Shown one piece after another: positions 13,978 to 22,113 of a stretch of DNA of 64,000 nucleotides (its first letter is position 1; every line of letters starts with the position of its first letter). The stretch spans positions 1 through 64,000 of the forward strand of contig CAZOVG010000003.1 in the NCBI GenBank assembly GCA_964583335.1, given 5' to 3'. Made by a program: the position numbers and the translations under genes. The notes beneath the pieces were generated by a model, which worked only from the letters and a program-made list of their open reading frames with translations, was not told the origin of the DNA and did no database searches. This DNA comes from JAGNKE01 sp964583335 (GTDB taxonomy: Bacteria > Pseudomonadota > Alphaproteobacteria > Micavibrionales > Micavibrionaceae).

Positions 13978-14655
13978 ATGACCGAAACGCTGGAAAAGCC
14001 CTATACCGGCCTCTATCAGGCCGCCAGCCTGTCCGACCTCTTCAACCGCGACCATTTCGCGCCCGCCAACGTGATCGAACTGCCCCGGCAACTGAACGGC
14101 GATTTCAACGGTCTGGCCCGCAAGCTAAGCGCGGTGCTAAGCCTCCCCGCCGACGCGAGCCATGAAATCGACCGCGCGCTCTTTCGCTCCCTGCTGGGGC
14201 GCATCGAATCCGAACTGTCCCCCGACGAAATGCTGGCCGCGACCCACATCGACAACGACCTGCGCAATATCGGCGGCAAGCTGGCCACGGTGAACCTACG
14301 CATCAACACGGGCGACGCCTACGCCAACCACGACTCCGGCGCGGCCTTCCGCTTTCATGTCGATGGGTCCGCGCGTCTGCTCTGCAATTACAACGAACCC
14401 GCCGCGCAATGGCTGGAGATCGGCGACGAGGAACCCGACGCCGAAATGATGGAGCAATACGGTTACGCCGAATATTTCGCGCCCAGACCCGGCGCCGAGA
14501 TCCACACCCTGCACACCGGCCACCTCTATCATTTTCTCGGGCTTATGAACACGATCGACGCGCCGCCCTTCGTCCACCGGGGGATGCAATCCGGCCCCGA
14601 TGACCCGCCCCGCCTGCTCCTCGTGGCGGAATACCACCAAGAACCCTCGTTTTAG
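13978..14655 (+). CDS. Hypothetical protein, DUF1826-like
   Basis: 225-aa soluble protein. The central part has FRFHVDGSARLLCNYNEP, then AQWLEIGDEEP, and a later TLHTGHLYHFLG and FVHRGM. This pattern of H-x-D and later His residues, with RLLC-Y and P-x-x-x-W-L, resembles the DUF1826 family as I recall it and could form a metal site of the cupin or 2-oxoglutarate-oxygenase kind. That is inference; no reaction is known. The gene lies 54 bases after pdxT and may be cotranscribed with it. A GATAATAAT tract lies upstream. Confidence 0.55.
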   Translation: MTETLEKPYTGLYQAASLSDLFNRDHFAPANVIELPRQLNGDFNGLARKLSAVLSLPADASHEIDRALFRSLLGRIESELSPDEMLAATHIDNDLRNIGGKLATVNLRINTGDAYANHDSGAAFRFHVDGSARLLCNYNEPAAQWLEIGDEEPDAEMMEQYGYAEYFAPRPGAEIHTLHTGHLYHFLGLMNTIDAPPFVHRGMQSGPDDPPRLLLVAEYHQEPSF

Positions 14656-14686
14656 CCGCTCCGCATCGCAACCCGTTTCCGGGGAC

Positions 14687-16054
14687 TCATATATCGAACT
14701 CGAACCCTGACTCCTCCGGCAAGTAAGAATACTCCCGGTCCCCCGCCTCCAGAGTCTGCGGGTCGAACACGCCCTCCAGCCGGTTGGCATTAAGTTCGGC
14801 ATAATTCAGAGCCGCCCGGTAAAGCCGCTCTCCCAATAGCTTTGGCAAAAGCGTGGAGGCACGAAACTTGTCCAGAGCCTCATCAAAGTCGGCACATAAG
14901 GGGGCCTTGTATTCAAGAAGCTGCTCATAGGATTGAATGCGTCTCTGCTTCAATCCATGCTCGATCCCCGCCAGAGTTGCAGCGATCTGCAACATCGTCA
15001 GGGCCGCCCCGTCACGATTACCAAAACCGGGGTCGGCATGCCGAATTTCCAGATGCGCGTTTTCCGGCGTGATCGTGGCCTTGGCAGGAAGACCATGGTC
15101 ATCGAAAAATTTCTGCGTGTAGGGGTTCTGCTTGACGATAGCCCCGGATTTTTTCAGCGGATGGTACCCCGCATGGGTGGGCGCACTAAGGTTTTTATTC
15201 CCCAGCCTTTCCCAAGACGCATAATAACGGTTAACAAACAACAAAACGGACTCTGCAGTGATATCAATAATACCCGCCGCCGCGTTCCATGTAACCGGAG
15301 TGCCCTTATCGGGATCGACAGGATTGTAAAACGGGTTGACGCCGTCCTTGCCCTTAAAACCGATATTAATATGCACACCACTTCCCGCCGCACCATGATT
15401 CTCCAGCACAGAAGTCTTCGAAAGAAACATCTCTTCAAGCGTCCTCGCCGCCAGAATCCGCTCCCTTCCGATCAGGTCAGGCCGCTCCTCGGCTTGCCTC
15501 TTTATGTCCCTCAAAATGAAATCGGGCTCATAGCCGTTAACATGCATCAGATAATAATAAACATCGGGGATAGGCCGGGGGCTGTGACTGATCAGGGCAA
15601 CAGCCTCAAACCGCTCAACCACCTCCATAATCGTCTTACGCATATCGCGCAGAAACTCGGCCTTCTGCACCGCGTGCCTGACCGGGGGGGCCCCTTCGAT
15701 CAACTCATGATTTGTGACAAGCTCCAGCCGGAACGTATCGGGCATGTGCAAGGCTTGGTTTTTGCCCGCAAGAATGGAATCTCTGACGCGGATAAGGGGA
15801 TGCTCATGATCAATGCTTGAAAAGGCGTTGCCGTATGTTCGGCTCAATTCCTCAGTCAGTGTGTCAATCAGCTCCTGCTCGCGGTGATAGCTGACTCCAT
15901 GGACCGTAAATTCGTCCTCAATTCCCACAAGGATAGGCCCGCACTCACCCTCAAGCCGAGACTGACATTGCATAATCCTCTCGGCGGCGGCTGATTCTAA
16001 CTCCGTTACGACCGTCTGCTCATCAAGAGCCTGAGCCGGTTCAATAACTTGCAT
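14687..16054 (-). CDS. Glutamine-synthetase-superfamily ligase, N-terminally short
   Basis: The protein has the glutamine synthetase catalytic pattern: metal-binding GIEDEF at 44-49, GSGVHINIGF near 222-231 (GS has GSGMHxHxS), NPYTQKFF, and LEIRHADPGFGN near 334-345, followed by a helical LTMLQIAATLAGIEHGL as in GS. In ordinary GS the first metal motif comes after a beta-grasp domain of about 100 residues; here it begins at residue 44, so that domain seems to be missing. The substrate is probably not plain ammonia; gamma-glutamylation of an amine or another acid-amine ligation is possible. Base composition is lower in GC than its neighbours. It diverges from thrC. Confidence 0.7.
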   Translation of the reverse strand: MQVIEPAQALDEQTVVTELESAAAERIMQCQSRLEGECGPILVGIEDEFTVHGVSYHREQELIDTLTEELSRTYGNAFSSIDHEHPLIRVRDSILAGKNQALHMPDTFRLELVTNHELIEGAPPVRHAVQKAEFLRDMRKTIMEVVERFEAVALISHSPRPIPDVYYYLMHVNGYEPDFILRDIKRQAEERPDLIGRERILAARTLEEMFLSKTSVLENHGAAGSGVHINIGFKGKDGVNPFYNPVDPDKGTPVTWNAAAGIIDITAESVLLFVNRYYASWERLGNKNLSAPTHAGYHPLKKSGAIVKQNPYTQKFFDDHGLPAKATITPENAHLEIRHADPGFGNRDGAALTMLQIAATLAGIEHGLKQRRIQSYEQLLEYKAPLCADFDEALDKFRASTLLPKLLGERLYRAALNYAELNANRLEGVFDPQTLEAGDREYSYLPEESGFEFDI

Positions 16055-16182
16055 CCTTAAACGTCTTTCGTTGTTTAATTCTTCAAGGCCCCTTTAAACA
16101 TACTTCACATAACCTTTACAAGCTTTTAATCCATAAACTTTATGCAAAAAACATATCCATGGCCGCTCAAGTGTGCGATCTG

Positions 16183-16211
16183 TTGACTTAAGTGCGCAAA
16201 GCCCATATGAA
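16183..16211 (+). promoter_or_regulatory. Leaderless-type promoter of thrC
   Basis: TTGACT (16183-16188), a 17-base spacer and TATGAA (16206-16211). The hexamer ends 6 bases before the thrC ATG at 16218, so transcription is predicted to start at the start codon. No ribosome binding site is present. Confidence 0.55.
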
Positions 16212-16217
16212 AACCCT

Positions 16218-17636
16218 ATGATCCGGTATATCTCGACGCGCGGCGGCATAGCCTCCCAGACCTTCGAACAGGTGCTTCTGACGGGCCTGGCCCCCGGTGG
16301 CGGCCTCTTTGTACCCGACAGCTGGCCCTCGATCGACGTGGCGGCCCTCAAGGGCAAATCCTATGTCGATATCGCCGAAATCGTGACCTTTCCCTTCGTG
16401 GAGGGCGCCATCGACCGTGCCGCGTACCGCAAAATCCTAGAGGAAACCTACGGCCCCGCGACCTTCCGCGACCCCGAAGTGGTGCCCCTGAACCCGATCC
16501 CCGGCCAGGCAAAAGGCAATATTACGGTGCTCGAACTCTTCCACGGCCCGACCATCGCCTTTAAAGACGTGGCCCTCCAGCTTCTGGGCCGCCTGTTCGA
16601 ACACGTCCTGACCAAGCGCGGCGAACGCATAACGATTGTGGGCGCGACCTCCGGCGACACCGGCTCCGCCGCCATAGAGGGCTGTAAATCCTGCGACCAC
16701 GCCGACATCTTCATCCTGCACCCCAAGGGCCGCGTCTCGGATGTCCAGCGCCGCCAGATGACCACAGTGGACGCAAAGAACGTCTGGAATATCGCTATCG
16801 ACGGCTCGTTCGACGATTGCCAGAACCTCGTGAAGGCGATGTTCAACGACCCCGTGTTCAACGACGACCTCAACCTCTCCGCCGTCAACTCCATCAACTG
16901 GGCGCGCATCATGGCCCAGATCGTCTATTACTTCGCCGCCGCCGTAAACCTCGGCACCCCCGAAAAGGAATGCTCCTTCGTGGTGCCCTCCGGCAATTTC
17001 GGCAACATGTACGCCGCCTACGCCGCGCAGAAAATGGGCCTGCCGGTTAAATATCTCTGCGTGTCCACGAACCGCAACGACATCCTGACCCGCTTCCTCG
17101 AAACAGGGGAAATGAAAATCGACAAGGCCTACGCCACCCTCAGCCCCTCGATGGACATCCAGATCTCCAGCAATTTCGAACGCTACCTCTTCGACCTGCT
17201 CGACCGCGATCCCATCAAACTCGCCGAACTGATGCAAACCTTTAAAGAAACAGGAAGCTTCGCCGTCGAGCCCGAACAGATGATCGAGGCCCGCGAAAAA
17301 TTCAGATCCTCCCGCGCGGAAGATTCCGAGACTCTCGATATGATGCAGAAATGCTACGTCTCCGATCAATACGTGCTCGACCCCCACACCGCCGTCGGCC
17401 TCGTGGGCGCGCGGATGCTCTCCGAGGAAACCCGCGACCCCGTCGTCCTGCTCGCCACCGCCCACCCCGCCAAATTCCCCGACGCGGTGCGCAGCGCCAT
17501 CGCCCTCACCCCGCCTTTACCTCCGCACCTCAAAGGGCTGATGGAGAAAAAGGAAAAAATCGACGAACTGCCCAATAATCTCAATCAGGTGCAGGATTTC
17601 ATCCGCGCCCGCTCACGCGTCACCTCTGGAAAGTAA
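16218..17636 (+). CDS. thrC: Threonine synthase
   Basis: PLP enzyme turning O-phosphohomoserine into threonine. Seen: the N-terminal YISTRGG motif typical of the long bacterial form, the PLP-binding Lys116 in HGPTIAFKDVALQ, the ATSGDTGSAA phosphate loop and PSGNFGNMYA. The length of 472 aa is normal for the long type. The ATG at 16218 is chosen because the protein then opens MIRYISTRGG as in homologs, and the upstream promoter places the transcript start there. An M16 peptidase gene follows 10 bases later, an arrangement common in alphaproteobacteria. Confidence 0.95.
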   Translation: MIRYISTRGGIASQTFEQVLLTGLAPGGGLFVPDSWPSIDVAALKGKSYVDIAEIVTFPFVEGAIDRAAYRKILEETYGPATFRDPEVVPLNPIPGQAKGNITVLELFHGPTIAFKDVALQLLGRLFEHVLTKRGERITIVGATSGDTGSAAIEGCKSCDHADIFILHPKGRVSDVQRRQMTTVDAKNVWNIAIDGSFDDCQNLVKAMFNDPVFNDDLNLSAVNSINWARIMAQIVYYFAAAVNLGTPEKECSFVVPSGNFGNMYAAYAAQKMGLPVKYLCVSTNRNDILTRFLETGEMKIDKAYATLSPSMDIQISSNFERYLFDLLDRDPIKLAELMQTFKETGSFAVEPEQMIEAREKFRSSRAEDSETLDMMQKCYVSDQYVLDPHTAVGLVGARMLSEETRDPVVLLATAHPAKFPDAVRSAIALTPPLPPHLKGLMEKKEKIDELPNNLNQVQDFIRARSRVTSGK

Positions 17637-17646
17637 ACCCCGCCCC

Positions 17647-18912
17647 ATGACTCAAAACCCGATTCAGATCACCACCCTCCCCAACGGCCTGCGCGTCGTC
17701 ACCGACACCGTAACCACCGTTGAAACCGTGGCGGTAGGCATTTGGGTCGGCGTGGGAACACGCTTCGAGGATATGCGCCATAACGGCGTTGCTCATATGG
17801 TCGAACACATGCTCTTCAAGGGCACCAAAAATCGCAGCGCGCTCGACATCGTAGAAGTGATCGAAAACGTGGGCGGCAGCATGAACGCCTACACCAGCCG
17901 CGAACTCACCAGCTACTACGTCCACCTCCTCAAGGAGGACCTTCCGCTTGCGCTCGACGTGCTGGCCGACATGCTCCAGAACTCGACCCTGCCGGAAGAC
18001 GAGATCGAACGCGAACGCGACGTGATCTTACAGGAAATCGGCATGTGCGCCGACACGCCCGACGATCTGATCTTCGATAATTACTATGAAACCGCATACC
18101 CCGGGCAGGCGCTCGGTGCGCCAATTCTCGGCAAGTCGGAGATCATCGCGAACATGAAGCGCGAGGCACTCGCCGAATATATCGCGCGTCACTACAACCC
18201 CGCGCAAATGGTCGTCTGCGCGGCGGGTAACGTCACGCACGAACGCATGGTCGAACTGGTCGGCAACCTGTTCGCCGATCTCCCGCCCGGCAAGGCCGAG
18301 CAAAGCCTGCGCGCCGATTATCGCGGCGGCGAACACCGCCTTGATAAGGAACTTGAACAGGCGCATGTCATTCTCGGCTTCCGGGGCGTACCCCGCACCA
18401 ATGACGCCTACTTCGCCGCACACACGCTGGCCACCCTTCTGGGCGGCGGCATGTCCTCACGTTTGTTTCAGGAAGTGCGCGAAAAACGCGGCCTCGTTTA
18501 CTCCGTCTACAGCTTCCACTCCGCCTATACCGACGACGGCATCTTCGGCATATACGCCGGAACCGGGCCGGACAAACTGCCCGAACTCATTCCGGTCGTA
18601 TGCGATGAAATCAAGAAACTCGTCGGCTCGGTCGGCGAGACGGAACTGAACCGCGCCAAAATGCAGCTCCGCGCCAGCATTTTGATGGGTCAGGAATCCA
18701 TGAGCACCCGCGCGGATTCCAGCGCCAAGGCGCTGCTTCTGAATGGCCGCATCCGCACGATCCCCGAAGTTCTTGGAAAAATCGACGCGGTGGACATCGC
18801 CGCACTCGACTCCGTAGCCCGCGGCATCTTCGGCTCGAAACCGACCCTCGCCGCCCTCGGCCCGCTCGCGCAACTCGAATCCTTCGACGCTCTCTCCGCC
18901 CGCCTGTCTTAA
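17647..18912 (+). CDS. M16-family zinc metallopeptidase
   Basis: Processing-peptidase-like enzyme of the M16 family (relatives of mitochondrial processing peptidase beta). It has the inverted zinc motif HMVEH (His50, Glu53, His54) with the third ligand Glu expected about 77 residues further on, in the ERERDVILQEI stretch. The second, non-catalytic half carries ARGxx-like loops (GGGMSSRLFQEVREKRGLVY near 267-286). The length of 421 aa is normal. The natural substrate in bacteria is not well defined. It is 10 bases downstream of thrC and probably cotranscribed. Palindromic repeats follow the stop codon. Confidence 0.9.
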   Translation: MTQNPIQITTLPNGLRVVTDTVTTVETVAVGIWVGVGTRFEDMRHNGVAHMVEHMLFKGTKNRSALDIVEVIENVGGSMNAYTSRELTSYYVHLLKEDLPLALDVLADMLQNSTLPEDEIERERDVILQEIGMCADTPDDLIFDNYYETAYPGQALGAPILGKSEIIANMKREALAEYIARHYNPAQMVVCAAGNVTHERMVELVGNLFADLPPGKAEQSLRADYRGGEHRLDKELEQAHVILGFRGVPRTNDAYFAAHTLATLLGGGMSSRLFQEVREKRGLVYSVYSFHSAYTDDGIFGIYAGTGPDKLPELIPVVCDEIKKLVGSVGETELNRAKMQLRASILMGQESMSTRADSSAKALLLNGRIRTIPEVLGKIDAVDIAALDSVARGIFGSKPTLAALGPLAQLESFDALSARLS

Positions 18913-18921
18913 AACCTTTTT

Positions 18922-19192
18922 GTCATCCCTGCGTAAGCAGGGACCTGATAACCATCTCCCACCCCTTGTCATCCCTGCGACTTGTCGGCGGGAAGGACAG
19001 CCAAGCCAAAACCCGTCATTGCGAACCCGCCCCGGCGGGTGAAGCAATCCATTAAGGCCGCCGCATAGATTGCTTCGTCGGCCTCCGACCTCCTCGCAAT
19101 GACGGAGAAAGCCGCCCCCTCGCCGTGCTCGTCGTGATCGTTGTGGACCAAAAGGAGAGGACCCCCGAGGTTCCTGCTTACGCAGGAATGAC
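18922..19192. repeat. Nested interspersed palindromic repeats
   Basis: This non-coding gap between convergent genes is filled by repeats. The outer pair begins GTCATCCCTGCGTAAGCAGG at 18922 and ends with its near inverse (two mismatches) at 19171-19192, finishing GGAATGAC. A partial GTCATCCCTGCGACTTG copy starts at 18969, and a complete second type lies inside at 19015-19103. I see no gene here. Confidence 0.75.
19015..19103. repeat. Interspersed palindromic repeat, GTCATTGCGA type, copy 1
   Basis: An 89-base element with terminal inverted repeats GTCATTGCGA and TCGCAATGAC and internal GAAGCAATCC / GATTGCTTC inverse segments. A nearly identical copy lies at 24533-24622 with the same direction. 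It is a miniature palindromic repeat that could fold into a long hairpin in RNA and help end transcription of the convergent genes on either side. Confidence 0.85.
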
Positions 19193-19224
19193 AAGAACAA
19201 GCAGCCCGTTTATCGAACTTTTTA

Positions 19225-19824
19225 TTAAGCGCTGCCGGCGGTGCCGGACAACATCCCCGGATCAAAGCCCAACTGCCCGATGGCCTTCGCCCACTTCGCA
19301 TCGTTGTCCTGATGGAAAATGATCGAGGGATCCGCGTCGGCCACCAGCCATGCATTCTGCTGGATCTCCCAGTCAAGCTGCCCTGCGCTCCACCCGGCAT
19401 AACCGAGAATGAACAAAAGATTGTCCGGCCCCTCGCCGCGCACGATATCCTGAACGGCCTCGACGGTCCCGGTCACGCCGTACTGCCCGCCGATCAAAAC
19501 CGTCTCCTCGCGCTTGAAATCGGGCGTATGCAAAAGAAACCCGCGCGCCGACTCCACTGGCCCGCCATTCATGACGGGCATACGAAGGGCGTTGAGATTC
19601 ACCACAATGTCCGAACGCAGATCGAGCTGCTTCACAAGCTCGTGAAACGCGATCCCCGGAAGCGTATGGTTGACCACCAGCCCCATCGCGCCGTCCGCGT
19701 CGTGCGAACACAAAAAGATCACGGCGCGGTGAAAACGCGGGTCGCCCATGCTCGGCATGGCCAGAAGCAACTTTCCGGTCAGATACCCTGAATCCGCATC
19801 GTCTGTCTTACGGGATTGCCCCAT
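19225..19824 (-). CDS. YqgE/AlgH family protein (UPF0301)
   Basis: Conserved cytoplasmic protein of uncertain function. The family is recognised from YLTGKLLLAMPSMGDPRF at the start, then VIFLCSHDADGAMGLVVNHTL, a GGPV motif near residue 90 (MNGGPVESARGFLLH), and ILGYAGWSAGQLDWEIQQNAWL near 140-161. Length of 199 aa is usual. The ATG at 19824 is preceded by GGAGG with suitable spacing; another ATG lies two codons upstream of nothing conserved. It stands alone, transcribed towards the repeat region, with the glycosyltransferase gene upstream in the opposite side of a short gap. Confidence 0.9.
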   Translation of the reverse strand: MGQSRKTDDADSGYLTGKLLLAMPSMGDPRFHRAVIFLCSHDADGAMGLVVNHTLPGIAFHELVKQLDLRSDIVVNLNALRMPVMNGGPVESARGFLLHTPDFKREETVLIGGQYGVTGTVEAVQDIVRGEGPDNLLFILGYAGWSAGQLDWEIQQNAWLVADADPSIIFHQDNDAKWAKAIGQLGFDPGMLSGTAGSA

Positions 19825-19899
19825 TCATTCCTCCGTTGCAAGTGGCTCCTCCATGATAGAAACAAAACTGTCCGGAGGGGAAGAAAATTCTGCCGAACC

Positions 19900-21033
19900 T
19901 CATCGGGCTTCATAAACCTTCAAAGTATGCGCCGCAATCAGCTTAGCCTCGAACTCCGTCTCTGCCCGCGCCCGTCCGGCGCGCCCCATCGCCGCCCGCC
20001 GCAAAGGGTCGTCCAGCAACGCCTGAATAGCCTGCGCACACGCCCATGCGTCCTTCACCGGAAACAGCAATCCGTTCACCCCGTCCGCCACCGCCTCCCG
20101 GCAGCCCGGATGATCGGTGGTCACGATCGCCTTGCCCATCGCCGCCGCCTCCAGCAGAACCTTCGGCACCCCCTCCCGGTAGTAGGACGGATAAGCGACC
20201 AGCGCCGCGCGGGAAATAAGCCCCGGCATATCCTCGACCCGGCCCAGCCATTCCGCCGCACCGTCCGCGCACAAATCATTCATCTCCGCCTGCGTGAGCG
20301 CCAGCGGATTGCTCCGGCTCACCCCGCCCGCGATCTGAAACCGCGCATCGACTCCCTCGGCTTTCAAAAGCCGCGCGGCCTCGACGAAAACGACGATCCC
20401 CTTGTCGCGCACCAGACGCGTCGGCATCAGCACGATGGGCGGCTCCTCCTCCGCCCCTTCGCGCGGCGAAAACACCGATGTATCGACCCCCGACCCGCGA
20501 ATGAGCGCCGTGCGCTCCGGCCTCACGAACCCGCGCCGGATAAAAAGGTTCAGATCGTCCGGGTTCTGAAAGATGACGCGCATATTTTTTCCGCCCAGCG
20601 CCAGCTTCAAAAACGGCCCGATGAGCGTGCGCAAAATTTTGGGCTTCACACCCTCGCCGGAGAAAAGATACCCCAGCCCCGCGACCGTATGCACGGCGCG
20701 CACATTCGCCCGCCCGGCCAGCCGCACGGCCAGCCCGGAGATAAACGCGTATTTCAGGGTGATGGCGTGAACGATGTCCGGCCCCTGCGCCGCGATCAAG
20801 CGCCGCAGCGCAAGGATAGTTTTAAAAACGCCGATGGGTCCAGAGGCCTCCGGCAGATCAAAACCCGTAAAACCCATCTCGCGCAAGCGCGTGTCCGACG
20901 CCCCGCCCGGCATCGCGACCATAACCTTATACCCCGCGTCGCGCGCACCGAGCGCCAGCGGCAAGCGGTGTGACCAGAACCAGTCGGGATGATTGATAAC
21001 GTATAGAATGCGTGTTCGTTCAGAAGAAGACAT
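19900..21033 (-). CDS. Glycosyltransferase, GT4-like
   Basis: Two Rossmann-like halves typical of the GT-B fold. The N-terminal part has a DIVHAITLKYAFISG segment; the C-terminal half has VLMPTRLVRDKG and the E-x7-E-type signature in YREGVPKVLLEAAAMGKAIV followed by TTDHPGCREAV. It is likely to transfer a sugar from a nucleotide sugar in surface polysaccharide or O-antigen assembly. The start ATG overlaps the stop of the upstream epimerase gene by one base (TGATG), so they are translationally coupled. It is the last gene of the asparagine synthase / epimerase / glycosyltransferase operon. Confidence 0.88.
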   Translation of the reverse strand: MSSSERTRILYVINHPDWFWSHRLPLALGARDAGYKVMVAMPGGASDTRLREMGFTGFDLPEASGPIGVFKTILALRRLIAAQGPDIVHAITLKYAFISGLAVRLAGRANVRAVHTVAGLGYLFSGEGVKPKILRTLIGPFLKLALGGKNMRVIFQNPDDLNLFIRRGFVRPERTALIRGSGVDTSVFSPREGAEEEPPIVLMPTRLVRDKGIVVFVEAARLLKAEGVDARFQIAGGVSRSNPLALTQAEMNDLCADGAAEWLGRVEDMPGLISRAALVAYPSYYREGVPKVLLEAAAMGKAIVTTDHPGCREAVADGVNGLLFPVKDAWACAQAIQALLDDPLRRAAMGRAGRARAETEFEAKLIAAHTLKVYEAR

Positions 21034-22067
21034 CAGGCGGCCTCCCGGCCCTGCCCCTCGCCCTTTGCACCGCCGCCTGAACCGCTCCCCGGCGGCTGCT
21101 TCGGTAACGTCGCGATATTCGAAAAATCAGAGGCGATCATCTCCTGCAACCCCTGCCGCAGCGTATACGGCGCGACGAACCCGCTCTTGCGCGCCCGGTC
21201 CGCGTTGACCACCGTATTCGCGCAGAATTTTTTGACCCGGATCAGGCTGATCGGAAATTTCCGCCCCGTGATGTTCGCCAGAACGTCCAGAACCGCGCCG
21301 CCCGCAAAACCCACGAAATACGGCAACGTCGCGCCCATCCCGCGCAGCCCCATCCCCGCGCGGATATCCGCCACCATCTCCCGCATCGTAAGGTCCGGCT
21401 TGTCGGCATAATTATAAAGGCTGCGCCCCGGCGCGGCGTCAAGGCACTGCTCCAGAAACGCGGCGACGTTCCCGACATACGCGATGGATTTTTTATTCTC
21501 CCCGCGCCCGATCATGATGAAACGCCCCCGCGCGATGGAATCCATAAGCGTATGCACGTTCCCACGGTTCCCCGGTCCGAACGTCGCCACCAGCCGCACG
21601 GTCACCAGCCGCCGCGAGGAATCCGCCGCCGCCCACGCATCGAAAACCGTTTCGCTTTCGAGCTTCGACCGCCCGTAATCGTTGAACGGCGAAGGCGTGC
21701 TGTCCTCTTTAGATTCCCCCGCATCAAGGCCGTACACTGCAACCGAGCTGGAAAAGATGATCGTCTTGATCCCGTTGATTTGCGCGGCGGCCACAAGGTT
21801 TTCCGCCCCACCCACGTTCACGTCGTAATATTTCTTGATGGGCGTCACATCGTCCCGATGCTCGGCGGCCAGATGATACACCGCGTCAAACCCCTTGAGC
21901 GCGACGATCATCGCCTCCTTGTCGGTGACGCTCACGATCGAACCATCCCGGGGATAGGTGGCGGAGGGAACGATATCAAGCCAATGGCACTCATGCCCAA
22001 GCGCCTTAAGCCGCCGCATCAACGCCGTTCCGATAAATCCTGCTCCGCCTGTAATCGCGATTTTCAT
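21033..22067 (-). CDS. NAD-dependent epimerase/dehydratase (extended SDR)
   Basis: Extended short-chain dehydrogenase acting on nucleotide sugars. It has the NAD motif TGGAGFIG at residues 6-13, Ser107/Ser108 in IIFSSSVAVYG, and the catalytic Tyr131/Lys135 in YGRSK. The length of 344 aa is normal; the last 25 residues are Gly/Pro-rich and probably disordered. The exact sugar substrate is not evident. Middle gene of an operon with an asparagine synthase homolog 46 bases upstream and a glycosyltransferase downstream, which points to surface polysaccharide synthesis. Confidence 0.88.
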   Translation of the reverse strand: MKIAITGGAGFIGTALMRRLKALGHECHWLDIVPSATYPRDGSIVSVTDKEAMIVALKGFDAVYHLAAEHRDDVTPIKKYYDVNVGGAENLVAAAQINGIKTIIFSSSVAVYGLDAGESKEDSTPSPFNDYGRSKLESETVFDAWAAADSSRRLVTVRLVATFGPGNRGNVHTLMDSIARGRFIMIGRGENKKSIAYVGNVAAFLEQCLDAAPGRSLYNYADKPDLTMREMVADIRAGMGLRGMGATLPYFVGFAGGAVLDVLANITGRKFPISLIRVKKFCANTVVNADRARKSGFVAPYTLRQGLQEMIASDFSNIATLPKQPPGSGSGGGAKGEGQGREAA

Positions 22068-22113
22068 GGCCCAACTCTAGGCCTCTCCCCCCAAAAAGCC
22101 AATATTAAAAATT

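Noticed and set aside
18922..19192. CRISPR-like array
   Set aside because: The repeats are two different palindromic elements nested in each other, not regular repeats with unique spacers; no cas genes are present.
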